Source: Actinomycetes bacterium (GTDB taxonomy: Bacteria; Actinomycetota; Acidimicrobiia; Acidimicrobiales; Palsa-688). From it: a DNA stretch of 36,774 nt. Below, piece after piece: positions 1 through 8,770 of this stretch. Where the stretch lies: positions 1 to 36,774 of the forward strand of contig JAJZJY010000003.1 of NCBI GenBank assembly GCA_021809885.1. The letters run 5' to 3'. The translations under genes were made by a program, and so were the position numbers. The notes below the pieces were generated by a model, which worked only from the letters and a program-made list of their open reading frames with translations, ran no database searches and was not told the DNA's origin. Numbering within the stretch: position 1 is the first letter of the stretch; every line of letters begins with the position of its first letter.

Positions 1-67
1 AACGGCCACCGGGACGGGCAGCCCCAGGCCCGCCGGCGCCCGTGTCGCCTGGCCGATCGGGGACCCG

Positions 68-1198
68 GTGTGGCGCCCAGGCGCCCTCGGCCCTACCGCC
101 CATATGGTCTGGTGCGCCCTCCTCGCCGGCCCGGCGACCATGTCCCGGCTCCGAGCTATGACCGGCCAGGGGGGCTCGGTGGCTCCCGCCATCGGACGTC
201 TCGTACGGGCCGGGGTCGTCGAGGCAGCGCCGCACAGGGCGGGGTACCGGCTGGCCCTGGGCGGGGTACCGGCTGGCAGTCCAGCCGCTCCGGCCGGCGG
301 TGAGGGCCAGCCGTCCGCACCGGTCGGCACGGTCGGTGCGGCATCCCGTGACGGGTCGTCCGAGACGCTCGGGCCGGCCGAGCCGTTCGTCTCGCTACGG
401 GCTCGGCTCGATGCCGTGGCGGACGAGACGGGAGCCACCGAGCGAGCCGCACGAGCGGCCGCAGGCCGCCGTGCGGCGGTCGAGGAGAGAGGGCGGGCCG
501 TCGCGAGCTGGTGCCGGACGACCGCCGACGTGAGGGCTGTCGACCGATCCGAGGGCACGATCGTCAGGGGGTTCACGGCCGCCAGGCCGTGGTTAATACG
601 CGGCGGCGCGAACGAAAACGAAGAGGGCGCGGGCAGGCCGAGCGATGAGCAGCTCAGGTCGGAGGCGGTCGAGCTGGTAGGTGTGGTCGCCTCAGCAGTG
701 GTGGAGGCGATGGGCTCGGTGAGGCGATGGGAGAGGGTTGCTCGGGTGGTCGACGAAGACCTCGTGGCGGTCACCCGGGCGGTGGTCGGACGGCTCGCCT
801 GGCAGGCGGAGGCGGGGGCTACGAGGGCGTGGGTGGAGAACCGAGCGCTCGCTGCGGTGAGGGTGGACTGGGCCGTCGTGGCTGCCCTACGGGAGGTGCG
901 GGCGCAGGGCGCAGCTGCCCGGCCGTGGGAGGCCGCTGGTGCCGACACAGGGGAAACTCAGGCGACCCTCCGGGCCGCCGTGGAGGGCCTCGTCGGGATC
1001 GTCTCGGACGCGGTGAGCGCATCGGTCCGAGACGTCGGCGGTGCGGCCCAGCTCGGCCCCGAGCACCTCCCTGGGGTAGTCGAGCGGGTGGTCTCGGGGC
1101 TCCGGTGGCCGGAGGGTTATGCCGCCACGGCCGACTGGGTCGCAGGGCGGGCCCTGGTGACTGCGGAGCGCCGTCTCGGGCTCGACGAGGCGGCCTGA
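68..1198 (+). CDS. hypothetical Ala/Val/Arg-rich protein with winged-helix-like N-terminus and an internally duplicated C-terminal module; probably 5'-truncated by the window edge
   Basis: Long ORF from the track. The frame is open upstream to position 2, so the true start is probably outside the window. Segment TAHMVWCALLAGPATMSRLRAMTGQGGSVAPAIGRLVRAGVVE resembles a wHTH. Same strand as the downstream tra-like genes. Confidence 0.6.
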   Translation: MWRPGALGPTAHMVWCALLAGPATMSRLRAMTGQGGSVAPAIGRLVRAGVVEAAPHRAGYRLALGGVPAGSPAAPAGGEGQPSAPVGTVGAASRDGSSETLGPAEPFVSLRARLDAVADETGATERAARAAAGRRAAVEERGRAVASWCRTTADVRAVDRSEGTIVRGFTAARPWLIRGGANENEEGAGRPSDEQLRSEAVELVGVVASAVVEAMGSVRRWERVARVVDEDLVAVTRAVVGRLAWQAEAGATRAWVENRALAAVRVDWAVVAALREVRAQGAAARPWEAAGADTGETQATLRAAVEGLVGIVSDAVSASVRDVGGAAQLGPEHLPGVVERVVSGLRWPEGYAATADWVAGRALVTAERRLGLDEAA

Positions 1199-1240
1199 GG
1201 CCGTGCGGCCGGGCTCACCGTGCTCGGCAAGGTGACCCCT

Positions 1241-1582
1241 ATGAGACGCTCGCCGACGAACGCAGTGGACGACATCGGGGCCCGGATAGCGCTATGGCAA
1301 CGGCCCTGGGACCCGGTCGTAATGGTCCGGGGGCACGATGCCGTGGTCCAGCGAGCCAAGGACGTCGGTATGGACCTCGGGGTCCTGGTGGCATGCGAGC
1401 TGACCGAGGTCGTGGCAGCGGTGGACGGTGCCCGGGTGCTCGTGCCGGCCGTAGCCCGGGAGGTCGTGCGGAGGCACCTGGCAGTCCCCTCGGAGTGGGC
1501 CTCCGTGGGTGACGTCATCGCCGCAGTGGCCGCTGTCGTCGCCCTAGCCCGCCTGGGTAGGCTGCCGGCGGACGACGAGTGA
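1241..1582 (+). CDS. small hypothetical protein encoded immediately upstream of and overlapping the translocase gene
   Basis: ORF MRRSPTNAVDDIGARIALW...; stop overlaps the GTG start of the FtsK-like CDS (GTGA at 1579-1582), indicating translational coupling. Confidence 0.65.
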   Translation: MRRSPTNAVDDIGARIALWQRPWDPVVMVRGHDAVVQRAKDVGMDLGVLVACELTEVVAAVDGARVLVPAVAREVVRRHLAVPSEWASVGDVIAAVAAVVALARLGRLPADDE

Positions 1583-3591
1583 CGCGGCACTTCTCGGCGC
1601 TCGGCCACGCCCTCTGGGGAGTGGTTAGGGCGCTCCTGCGGCTGGTCTATGCGCCGGCTGGGCGCCTACGCCTGCCGGCACACCGCCTCATCGCCAGGCT
1701 GCTCGTCACGGTACTGCTCGTGTGGCTCGGCTGGCTGGGCTGGCATGCCCTGGGGCGGGCGCTCCATGCCGCCGGCACAGGCGCCCGGCACCTCCTGTCG
1801 GGAGCGAAGCAGCATGGCGGTCACACTGCCTCAGTCTCCGACTGGGGGCTCTACGTGGTGGTCGGAGCCATCGTCCTCGTGCTGGCCGTTGCGGTCGCAG
1901 AGTGGGGACACCGACGAGCCAAGGCCGCCCGGGCGGAGCAGGGCAAGCTGGCCGAGGAGGCCCGCAGCCACAAGGCCGCCAGCGGGGTCTGGCTGGTCGC
2001 CACGGCCGCCCTGGCTGCCGTCCCCACCGGCCTCGGCTCGCTGCCCTTCGGCTGGCGGGTAGGGCTTTGCCTGGGCGTGCTGACCCTGGGCTTCTGGCGG
2101 GCCTGGAGCCTGGGCGGGGGTGCCGGCGATGCCCAGGCCGGCGAAGCGAAGTGGCACGCTGCGCTCCGGGTGGCGGCGACGGAGGACCGTGTGCCCATAG
2201 CGGCCGTCGTGGTCGGTGGGGTGGGCGTGGCCGTAGGGCTCGCGAGCCTGGTGCAGTACGGAGGCGACGTCCTGCTGGTACTCGGCATGGTGGTGCTGGC
2301 GGTGCGCCGTGGCCCATCGGCGCAGCTGTACCTGGAGGATGAGCGTCGTTTTCGCGAGGTGTTCGCCGCTGCCGCGGGCGCTGACAAGGTGGCCAGCGTC
2401 CGTGTCCAGCCTGTGCCTGGGAGCCCCTCCGGGGCGGTGTGCACCCTGACGCGAGACTGCGGGGCACCGGTGGTGGCCCGCACCGCCGACGTGGTGCGCC
2501 TTAGTCTCGGCGACGAGTACGTGGTGCACCACGACGGGGTGGGTCGCCAGATCCAGGTACGTCCAGAGTCCCTGATCGCCACGACGGCGCCCATGCCGAC
2601 CGTGCCCGACACCCCATGGCACGTGCTACCGCTCGGGTTGACCCGAGCCGATCGCGTGGTGAGCGTGGACGTGCTCCAGGATCCCCATATGTTGGTTGCC
2701 GGTAAGACGGGCTCAGGCAAAACGGTCGCCATCACGGACCTGGCGACTCAGGCGCTCCTCCGGGGCTGGGAGCTGGCCGTCATCGAGGTCGTCAAGGGTG
2801 GGGTCGATTTCAAACCGCTGAGCCCCTGGTGCCGCGTCCTGGCTACTGAGCTGGAGCAGGCTGCGCTGGCTCTGGAGACCGTCGTGGCCGAGGTCCACCG
2901 GCGCCGGGTCCTCCTGGACCAGCATGGCGGCGCGACCAAGGTGATCGACCTACCAGAGGACATCCGGCCCAGGCCAATGCTCGTCGTCGTCGACGAGACG
3001 TTCTCGCTGCTCAGCCGGATCCAAAGTAAGACCGAGGCTGCCCAGGCCATAAACAGCGTGAAGGACCGCATCGACGATGCGATCGGCAGCCTGGCGAGGG
3101 AGGCGAGGTTTGCTTCGGTTCACCTCATTTTGGGCATGCAGCGCCCCGACACCCCCGTGTTCGCCGGGGAAATTAAGGCCAACACCGGCACCCGGATCCT
3201 CTGCGGCCAATCTGACGAGATAGCCAGGCGGATGTGCCTGCGGGACGTTAACAGTGCCCCGGTCGTGCACCGTGGCGCCAAGGGGCGGGCCGTGATCGAG
3301 TCCGAAGCCGACGACGCCCAGCTAGTCCAGGTGTTTTACTGCCCGCCCGAAAACATCCCGGCGGTGATGCACGCAGCGAACGTCCCGGGCGCCGAACCGC
3401 TCGAACTGGTCGCCCCTGCGCCCAAGCCGGCCAAAGGCAAGGCCAAGGCTGCCACGGGCTCGCCCCGTCCCGAGGACGCCCCGCCCGAGCCGAAGCCGGC
3501 TGGGCGCCGACCCAAGAGCGCCGCAGCCGAGGTGGTGGGTGACGACGGGCCGCCACTGCCGCCACTGCCCCCTCTCGGCGACGTGGCATAG
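1579..3591 (+). CDS. FtsK/SpoIIIE-family DNA translocase (TraB-like, element transfer)
   Basis: N-terminal hydrophobic segments; Walker A AGKTGSGKT; Walker B MLVVVDET; FtsK-type motor layout (LILGMQRPD..., GTRILCGQSD); Pro-rich C-terminal tail. Confidence 0.9.
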   Translation: MTRHFSALGHALWGVVRALLRLVYAPAGRLRLPAHRLIARLLVTVLLVWLGWLGWHALGRALHAAGTGARHLLSGAKQHGGHTASVSDWGLYVVVGAIVLVLAVAVAEWGHRRAKAARAEQGKLAEEARSHKAASGVWLVATAALAAVPTGLGSLPFGWRVGLCLGVLTLGFWRAWSLGGGAGDAQAGEAKWHAALRVAATEDRVPIAAVVVGGVGVAVGLASLVQYGGDVLLVLGMVVLAVRRGPSAQLYLEDERRFREVFAAAAGADKVASVRVQPVPGSPSGAVCTLTRDCGAPVVARTADVVRLSLGDEYVVHHDGVGRQIQVRPESLIATTAPMPTVPDTPWHVLPLGLTRADRVVSVDVLQDPHMLVAGKTGSGKTVAITDLATQALLRGWELAVIEVVKGGVDFKPLSPWCRVLATELEQAALALETVVAEVHRRRVLLDQHGGATKVIDLPEDIRPRPMLVVVDETFSLLSRIQSKTEAAQAINSVKDRIDDAIGSLAREARFASVHLILGMQRPDTPVFAGEIKANTGTRILCGQSDEIARRMCLRDVNSAPVVHRGAKGRAVIESEADDAQLVQVFYCPPENIPAVMHAANVPGAEPLELVAPAPKPAKGKAKAATGSPRPEDAPPEPKPAGRRPKSAAAEVVGDDGPPLPPLPPLGDVA

Positions 3592-3810
3592 GCCCTAACT
3601 ACTCCTCGCAGCACAGGCGGCTTTACGCCCGGGACACCAAGTGATCCCGGCGAAGAGCCGGCCCTCCCGATGACATGACACGTCCCCGCTCTCCGGATCG
3701 CAGGGGGACGCGGCCAAATGCTCGCTTTCGCAATGGCTTTTCGCGGTCAACGCCCCGGCAAGGTCCTCTCCAGGCGGCCTGCATCGGGCCGCCCGAGCGA
3801 GAGGAGCGCC

Positions 3811-4407
3811 ATGGCACGGGCTTACGGAGCGGCCGGCGGGTCACTGACAACGAATGAAAGCCGAGGCAAGTTCGGCAAGGCGGGCTTCCACGGCCACGAG
3901 GGCGAGGTGCAGACGGCTCGGTTGCTTGCTGCCGCGTTCCGGGGGGACCCGGACGTGCTGCTCTTCCACGACCTCCGGGTACCGGAGCGAGGCGACGGCA
4001 GGCCAGAGCGTGGCAACGGCCAGATCGACCACATCATCGTGCGGGGACACCGAATAATCGTTCTCGACTCGAAGCGCTGGCGGGCTGGTCGCATCGTCAC
4101 CGTGCCGTTTCTCGGCACTTTTCGGGGTTGGCGGCGCTTCCGGCCGGCCGACAAGCACACGGTTGGTATGGCCGTGGACCGGCTGAGCTGCTATCTCCCG
4201 CCCGGGTGCCGGGTGCGAGGCGCCCTGTTGGTCCAGGTCGCCGGAAAAGGCAAGCTAGACCTGCGCTTTTACCGGCCTCGGGACGGCGTCACGGCGATCT
4301 CGGCTGACAACCTCGCACCCCTGAAGACCATGCTTGGCGGGCCCGCCAGGTCGGACCCGGCAGTAAGCGCAGCGATCCACTCGCTGCTCATCCGGCCGGC
4401 TGCGTAG
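3811..4407 (+). CDS. NERD (nuclease-related) domain protein
   Basis: GEVQTARLLAAAF...VLLFHDLRVP...GNGQIDHIIVRGHRIIVLDSKRWRAG matches the NERD pattern (GE..., IDH..., .v.DsK.w). Start chosen at ATG 3811, after gagagGAGcgcc. Confidence 0.75.
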   Translation: MARAYGAAGGSLTTNESRGKFGKAGFHGHEGEVQTARLLAAAFRGDPDVLLFHDLRVPERGDGRPERGNGQIDHIIVRGHRIIVLDSKRWRAGRIVTVPFLGTFRGWRRFRPADKHTVGMAVDRLSCYLPPGCRVRGALLVQVAGKGKLDLRFYRPRDGVTAISADNLAPLKTMLGGPARSDPAVSAAIHSLLIRPAA

Positions 4408-4427
4408 ACGGTAGAGGATCGTCTACC

Positions 4428-4444
4428 GGGGACGCGGCCAAATG
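4428..4444 (+). repeat. dispersed repeat GGGGACGCGGCCAAATG, copy 2 of 4 (others 3704-3720, 4727-4743, 6505-6518)
   Basis: Exact 17-mer at 3704, 4428 and 4727; first 14 nt at 6505. Confidence 0.85.
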
Positions 4445-4489
4445 CGCTCGTTCGTTCGTTTGTGCGTTCGACAGCAAGGGAGGTAGCAC

Positions 4490-5056
4490 GTGATAACAAC
4501 CCTCAGGAGCCTGTTCGGAGCGGTGCGGACCGCCATCAAGTGGGCCGCCCACCACGCCATAGCAGCCGCACACCGGGCCAAGCTGGCCGCTCGACGGGCC
4601 GCAGCCGTCGTCACCGAGCGCATCAGGCGCTGGCACGAGCAACACGGCTCGGACGAGGCGGTGGCAGCTCGGACGGCCCGTAGGTCGGCTCGCTCGGCGG
4701 CCCGACGCCGTTTCTGGCACCGGGCGGGGGACGCGGCCAAATGGTTCCGGCCGCAGCCGGTGCCTGAGGGGCGCCAGTCTGCGGTCCCCCAGGCCGTGGT
4801 CGCCACGGGAAGCACCAGTGCCGACCGGCTTGCCAGCGTCGGCTGCGGCGAACGCAAGACGGTGCTCGTGGCATGGAAAGGCGGCAACCGTAACGGCTAC
4901 CACGAGGTCGAGCTGATCTGCGCCGGCGAGCCAGATAAGGACGGCAACTGCGAACATTCCGCGTGGCGGGCCGTCTTTTGCCCATGTGGGCAGTGGCTCG
5001 ACCGGCCGTGGGACGGCCCGTGTGCCCATATGGTCGAGGCCGAGCGCATCGCCTGA
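4490..5056 (+). CDS. small basic protein with C-terminal SWIM-type zinc motif
   Basis: C-terminus CAGEPDKDGNCEHSAWRAVFCPCGQWLDRPWDGPCAHMVEAERIA contains CxC-x11-CxH, consistent with a SWIM zinc finger. Confidence 0.6.
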   Translation: MITTLRSLFGAVRTAIKWAAHHAIAAAHRAKLAARRAAAVVTERIRRWHEQHGSDEAVAARTARRSARSAARRRFWHRAGDAAKWFRPQPVPEGRQSAVPQAVVATGSTSADRLASVGCGERKTVLVAWKGGNRNGYHEVELICAGEPDKDGNCEHSAWRAVFCPCGQWLDRPWDGPCAHMVEAERIA

Positions 5057-5139
5057 GTGCCTGTTGGACCCTGAGGACGGTCGTCAGTCTGGCAGTTCCG
5101 CCGTCCAGGACTGGTGACCGTCTTCGACGGCCCCCCAGG

Positions 5140-5198
5140 TAGGACTGTGCTGCCACTGAGCCATACCTGAGCTAGGACCGTGCTGCCAGTGAGCCATA
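5140..5198 (+). repeat. two 26-bp direct repeats TAGGAC[T/C]GTGCTGCCA[C/G]TGAGCCATA (5140-5165 and 5173-5198)
   Basis: Seen directly; two mismatches between copies, offset 33 bp. Confidence 0.85.
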
Positions 5199-5338
5199 AC
5201 GACGGCAGGAATGTGCCGTATCAGAGGCGGGAGTGAGCTGCATCTGAGACGGTACAGCGCCATTCATCTACCTTGCCGGGCACGTGTGACCGTCTAGCCG
5301 TGTGGCAGGTCATACGGTTCGCCGTTTTTCCCGTTTGC

Positions 5339-5378
5339 CGTTTGACCGTTTGACCGTTTGACCGTTTGACCGTTTGAC
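5339..5378 (+). repeat. tandem array of five 8-bp units CGTTTGAC
   Basis: Exact copies at 5339, 5347, 5355, 5363 and 5371; a degenerate half-copy precedes the array. Confidence 0.9.
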
Positions 5379-5413
5379 CGTCCAGGACAGCGGCATAGGC
5401 AAGGTCCCGGGTC

Positions 5414-6504
5414 ATGAGCACTCCTCTGGCCCTCCGAGCCGCCGCCATCATCGTCGCCGCCGCCGCCTGGGTCGTACCGTCCGTCACGGCTACCGCCTCG
5501 TCCGCACCGCCGCGCTCGTCGAAGCCGGTCCCCGGCAGTACGACCGCCGTCCCAGACCACCGGACCGGCATTACCCCGACGGGGACGCCAACTGATCCCC
5601 CGCAGCCAGCTCCGGTTTATCGTGCGCCGCAGTCATCCTCGCCAGTGAAGTGGGACGGGGCGACCGTAGCGATTACATCGGACACCCGTCACGGCACCAC
5701 ACGGTCACTGGTCGTCCGGTACGTGGCGACGGTCCATGGGGTTTGTGGGCTGCGAGATGGGGAGACCGAGCCCTGTCCCCTCCCGGCGGCGGGCAAGCTC
5801 ACCTGGCAGGTCCTGGGCGCCGAGGCCGGCCTCAGCTGGGCGTACCGGAGCGCTCCGCTGGCCCGGTGCTCGGTCACGATCACACTCCGGCGCCCGGTGG
5901 GTGGGTGTGCAGTGGACTGGGGCGTCTACGGCGACCAGACGATCGCCGCCACCTACCGATCGGCACCGGGGCGGTCCATAACCGACGAGGTGACCAGCAC
6001 CGTCCGCATAGTCGCCCCAGTCGACCTCGGGCGGATGCAGTACCGCCTCGACGGCAATGCACACATCGGGGACTGCACGCTCGCCACAGCCGCCGACTGG
6101 GTGGAAACAACCACCGGGGTCACTCCCCCGTCAGCGGTCGTCGTGGCGGATTATTGGGCTGCCATGACGGCTGATGGTTACGGGCACTATGACATCGGGC
6201 TATCAATGTCGCAGCTGTGGTCATATTGGAGATCGGGGGTGCCAGGCTCGCGAGCGTCGAGTCGCTCCCAGTCGGGGCCGTGGGGGCCCAGCTCGCCGAT
6301 GGCCACCCGCTCATCGCCAGCGCCAACCTGCCTGCCGATTTCGGCTTCGATGAGTTCGGTGGCGGTGAGCACCTATGGCTCGTGGTCGGGGACACCAACT
6401 ATGGGCCACTAATCGTCACATGGGGTACCGAGGCGCAACTCAGCTGGGCGCAGTTTAAGGCGATGACCAACGGCGTGTGGGCGATCACAGTGACGAAGGC
6501 CTGA
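5414..6504 (+). pseudogene. secreted C39-like/papain-like cysteine peptidase homologue, frameshifted (5414..6412 then 6217..6504)
   Basis: Signal-peptide-like N-terminus. The first frame has GDCTLATAADW (candidate catalytic Cys region). The next frame has GGARLASVESLPVGAVGAQLADGHPLIASANLP...EHLWLVVGDTNYGPLIVTWGTEAQLSWAQFKAMTNGVWAI (candidate catalytic His region). Frames join at the G5 tract 6235-6239. Confidence 0.7.
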
Positions 6505-6778
6505 GGGGACGCGGCCAACTGTCGACATCACCAGAAGAGGGGGGTAAAGCGTCCTCTACCCCCTCACCGAATGCCTGGCTCTTGCGCCGGACGAGCGCAG
6601 AAGCCCATGTCATCATGGCAACTTTCAGTCACGGCCCACCGGGACTTTGCCGTCACTGACTTCGGCCCGCACTTCGACGGCGCTAGTGGTCGGCAAGGTT
6701 GTCGGTAGGACGGCCACACTGCCCCACCGCGAGCACGGCCACCCGGTTGACAGTTCGGCCAACGAAGGGAGGGGGCCC

Positions 6779-7396
6779 ATGCGGGTCGCAATCTCAAATC
6801 TAAAAGGCGGCGTAGGGAAGACAACCACTGCCGTATACCTGAGCCAACACCTGTCCGGCACCGGCCGGACGCTGCTGGTCGACCTGGACCCCCAGGCCAG
6901 TTGTCTCGACTGGGGCAACGCCGCCACCCGTGCTGGCGAGCCCCTCGGTGCCGAGCTGGTGGCGCTGGCCCCCCAGGGCGCCGACACCTTCCGGGCTGTT
7001 CTCCGGCCCATCGACTCGCTGGCGGCAGGCTACGACCACGTCGTCATCGATACCCCACCGGGCGACCGGCTTATGGTGGCGGCTGCGATGAGCGCGGCGG
7101 ACATCGTCGTGATCCCGACTCGGCCATCGAAGCTGGAGGTTGCTCGGGTGGGGGCCACGGCCGAACTGGCAGAGAGCGCCGGCCGGCCTATCGCCGTGCT
7201 CATGACGTCACGGGCCGGGGCGAAGGCGCTCGGACTCGCCCGCCAGGCGCTCCAGACGTGCGGTTACCCGGTCGTCCCCGAGGTCATCCCCCTCCGGGAG
7301 GCGATATCCACCAGCTACGGGCATCGACCAGACGCCAGGTACATCGGCATCTTCGGCCAGGTGGCCCGCGTGCTCGACCTGGCCCTCGCGGCCTGA
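6779..7396 (+). CDS. parA: ParA-family partition ATPase
   Basis: MRVAISNLKGGVGKTTTAVYLSQHL (deviant Walker A KGGVGKTT), LLVDLDPQ, DHVVIDTPPGD. ATG at 6779 follows gaagggaggggg. Confidence 0.93.
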   Translation: MRVAISNLKGGVGKTTTAVYLSQHLSGTGRTLLVDLDPQASCLDWGNAATRAGEPLGAELVALAPQGADTFRAVLRPIDSLAAGYDHVVIDTPPGDRLMVAAAMSAADIVVIPTRPSKLEVARVGATAELAESAGRPIAVLMTSRAGAKALGLARQALQTCGYPVVPEVIPLREAISTSYGHRPDARYIGIFGQVARVLDLALAA

Positions 7397-7404
7397 AGGA
7401 GGCA

Positions 7405-7752
7405 ATGATCATGACAGACAGCGAACTCGACGAGTTTCTTGGGGCAGTAAAACCCAAGAGGGACACCAAGATATCCCCGCCGCCAGGCCCGGCCGATGTG
7501 GCCGCCGTGCAGAGTCCAGCATCCGCTCCCCCGACGGCCGACCAACCGCACAAGCGGCTGACCTTGGATTTGCTGGTCGATGACTGGAAGGCTCTCAAAC
7601 TGGCAGCGATCGCCGAAGAAACAACCCTGGAGAACGAGCTGCTCGCCCTCGTGCGCCTGTTCCGCGAGGACCCCGCCATCCAGGCACGGGTGGTGGAGAT
7701 GTGCGCCGGTCACGGCAAGATACGGATCGACGGCTGGAGGCTCAGCCGGTAG
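7405..7752 (+). CDS. small partner of ParA, probable partition adaptor/DNA-binding protein
   Basis: Begins 8 nt after the parA stop with RBS aaggagg; helical C-terminus RLTLDLLVDDWKALKLAAIAEETTLENELLALVRLF is RHH-like. Confidence 0.6.
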   Translation: MIMTDSELDEFLGAVKPKRDTKISPPPGPADVAAVQSPASAPPTADQPHKRLTLDLLVDDWKALKLAAIAEETTLENELLALVRLFREDPAIQARVVEMCAGHGKIRIDGWRLSR

Positions 7753-7843
7753 CCAAGCTGCACGGCCAGACGGCTAACAGTTCAGCTGTTCGGCCTAGGC
7801 AAGGTCATTCGTAGAGGCCACGACAAGAAAGGAGGCCTCCACG

Positions 7844-8299
7844 ATGATCATTCGCACGCTTGTAGCCACAATTACCCTCGGGGCCGCAGCTGCCGGCGCG
7901 GCCCCACATCTCCTGAATGCCGTCGCCGCCCCGGTCAGCAGCATGGTCGCCAGCGCCAACGTCCAGGCCGTAGCAGTCGCCGAGATGGACACCCTCGGCG
8001 CCGGCGAACCCATCACGCCGGCCAACATCACCGCCGACCTCGAAGCGAACCCGGTCGACCACGTCACGGCCGGCCCGTCGACGTCCGAGACGGTCTTCTC
8101 GGTGGCCGGGTCGAGCGACCCGACCGACTACCCCGGTGCCGGCGTGGCCGTCATGGGCGGCACCGGCTGCGCCGCGGCCTGGATCGATGCGACCGACCCG
8201 GACCTGCTCGCCATCGACGAGAGCCCGGTCCTTACCGTTCACATTCCCGCAGGTCAGCCCTGTCAGGCGCTAACCTTGCCGCCTGCCGAGCGCAGCTAG
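7844..8299 (+). CDS. small secreted hypothetical protein
   Basis: MIIRTLVATITLGAAAAGAAPHLLNAVAAP signal-peptide-like N-terminus; RBS aaaggaggcc upstream. Confidence 0.6.
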   Translation: MIIRTLVATITLGAAAAGAAPHLLNAVAAPVSSMVASANVQAVAVAEMDTLGAGEPITPANITADLEANPVDHVTAGPSTSETVFSVAGSSDPTDYPGAGVAVMGGTGCAAAWIDATDPDLLAIDESPVLTVHIPAGQPCQALTLPPAERS

Positions 8300-8320
8300 C
8301 TGGCGTGGTAGCTGGGCAAA

Positions 8321-8560
8321 TGGGTAGACAGCAAGCAAGCTGGGTAGACGGCTGGGTAGACAGCAAGCAAGCTGGGTAGACGGCAAGCTAGCTGGGTAGA
8401 CAGCAAGCAAGCTGGGTAGACGGCAAGCTAGCTGGGTAGACAGCAAGCAAGCTGGGTAGACGGCAAGCTAGCTGGGTAGACAGCAAGCAAGCTGGGTAGA
8501 CAGCAAGCAAGCTGGGTAGACGGCTGGGTAGACGGCAAGCTAGCTGGGTAGACGGCAAGT
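8321..8560 (+). repeat. iteron-like array of 13 TGGGTAGAC cores on a ~20-bp period
   Basis: Cores at 8321, 8341, 8353, 8373, 8393, 8413, 8433, 8453, 8473, 8493, 8513, 8525, 8545. Unit variants are tgggtagacAgcaagcAagc (A) and tgggtagacGgcaagcTagc (B). Confidence 0.95.
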
Positions 8561-8770
8561 TCCCCCGCCGGCCGGCACAGTTGACTTAAGCCGATCGCGC
8601 TCGTCCGATCCGCGCACGCCCCGACCGTTCACGTACCGAGTCGTCGTCCGCTCAGACAACCTGGCTGTGGGTTGTACGTGCACGAGCCGGACGTAGCGCC
8701 GCGGGCCGCGCCGGCACATCGCAGTGGTCGATCAACGGGCCGCACTTCTGTCTTTCAGCATCCATTCGAG

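Noticed and set aside
1649-2735. Overlapping ORFs in other frames across the FtsK-like gene
   Set aside because: Shadow ORFs; only the 1579-3591 frame has Walker motifs and coupling to its neighbour.
3361-3591. Separate C-terminal domain in the FtsK-like protein
   Set aside because: Pro/Ala/Lys-rich tail without wHTH (gamma-domain-like) motif; likely a flexible extension.
5650-6174. ORF 5650-6174 as an independent gene
   Set aside because: Shadow frame within the secreted peptidase-like CDS.
8321-8560. CRISPR array
   Set aside because: Period is 20 bp with no unique ~30-bp spacers and no cas genes; units are contiguous iterons.
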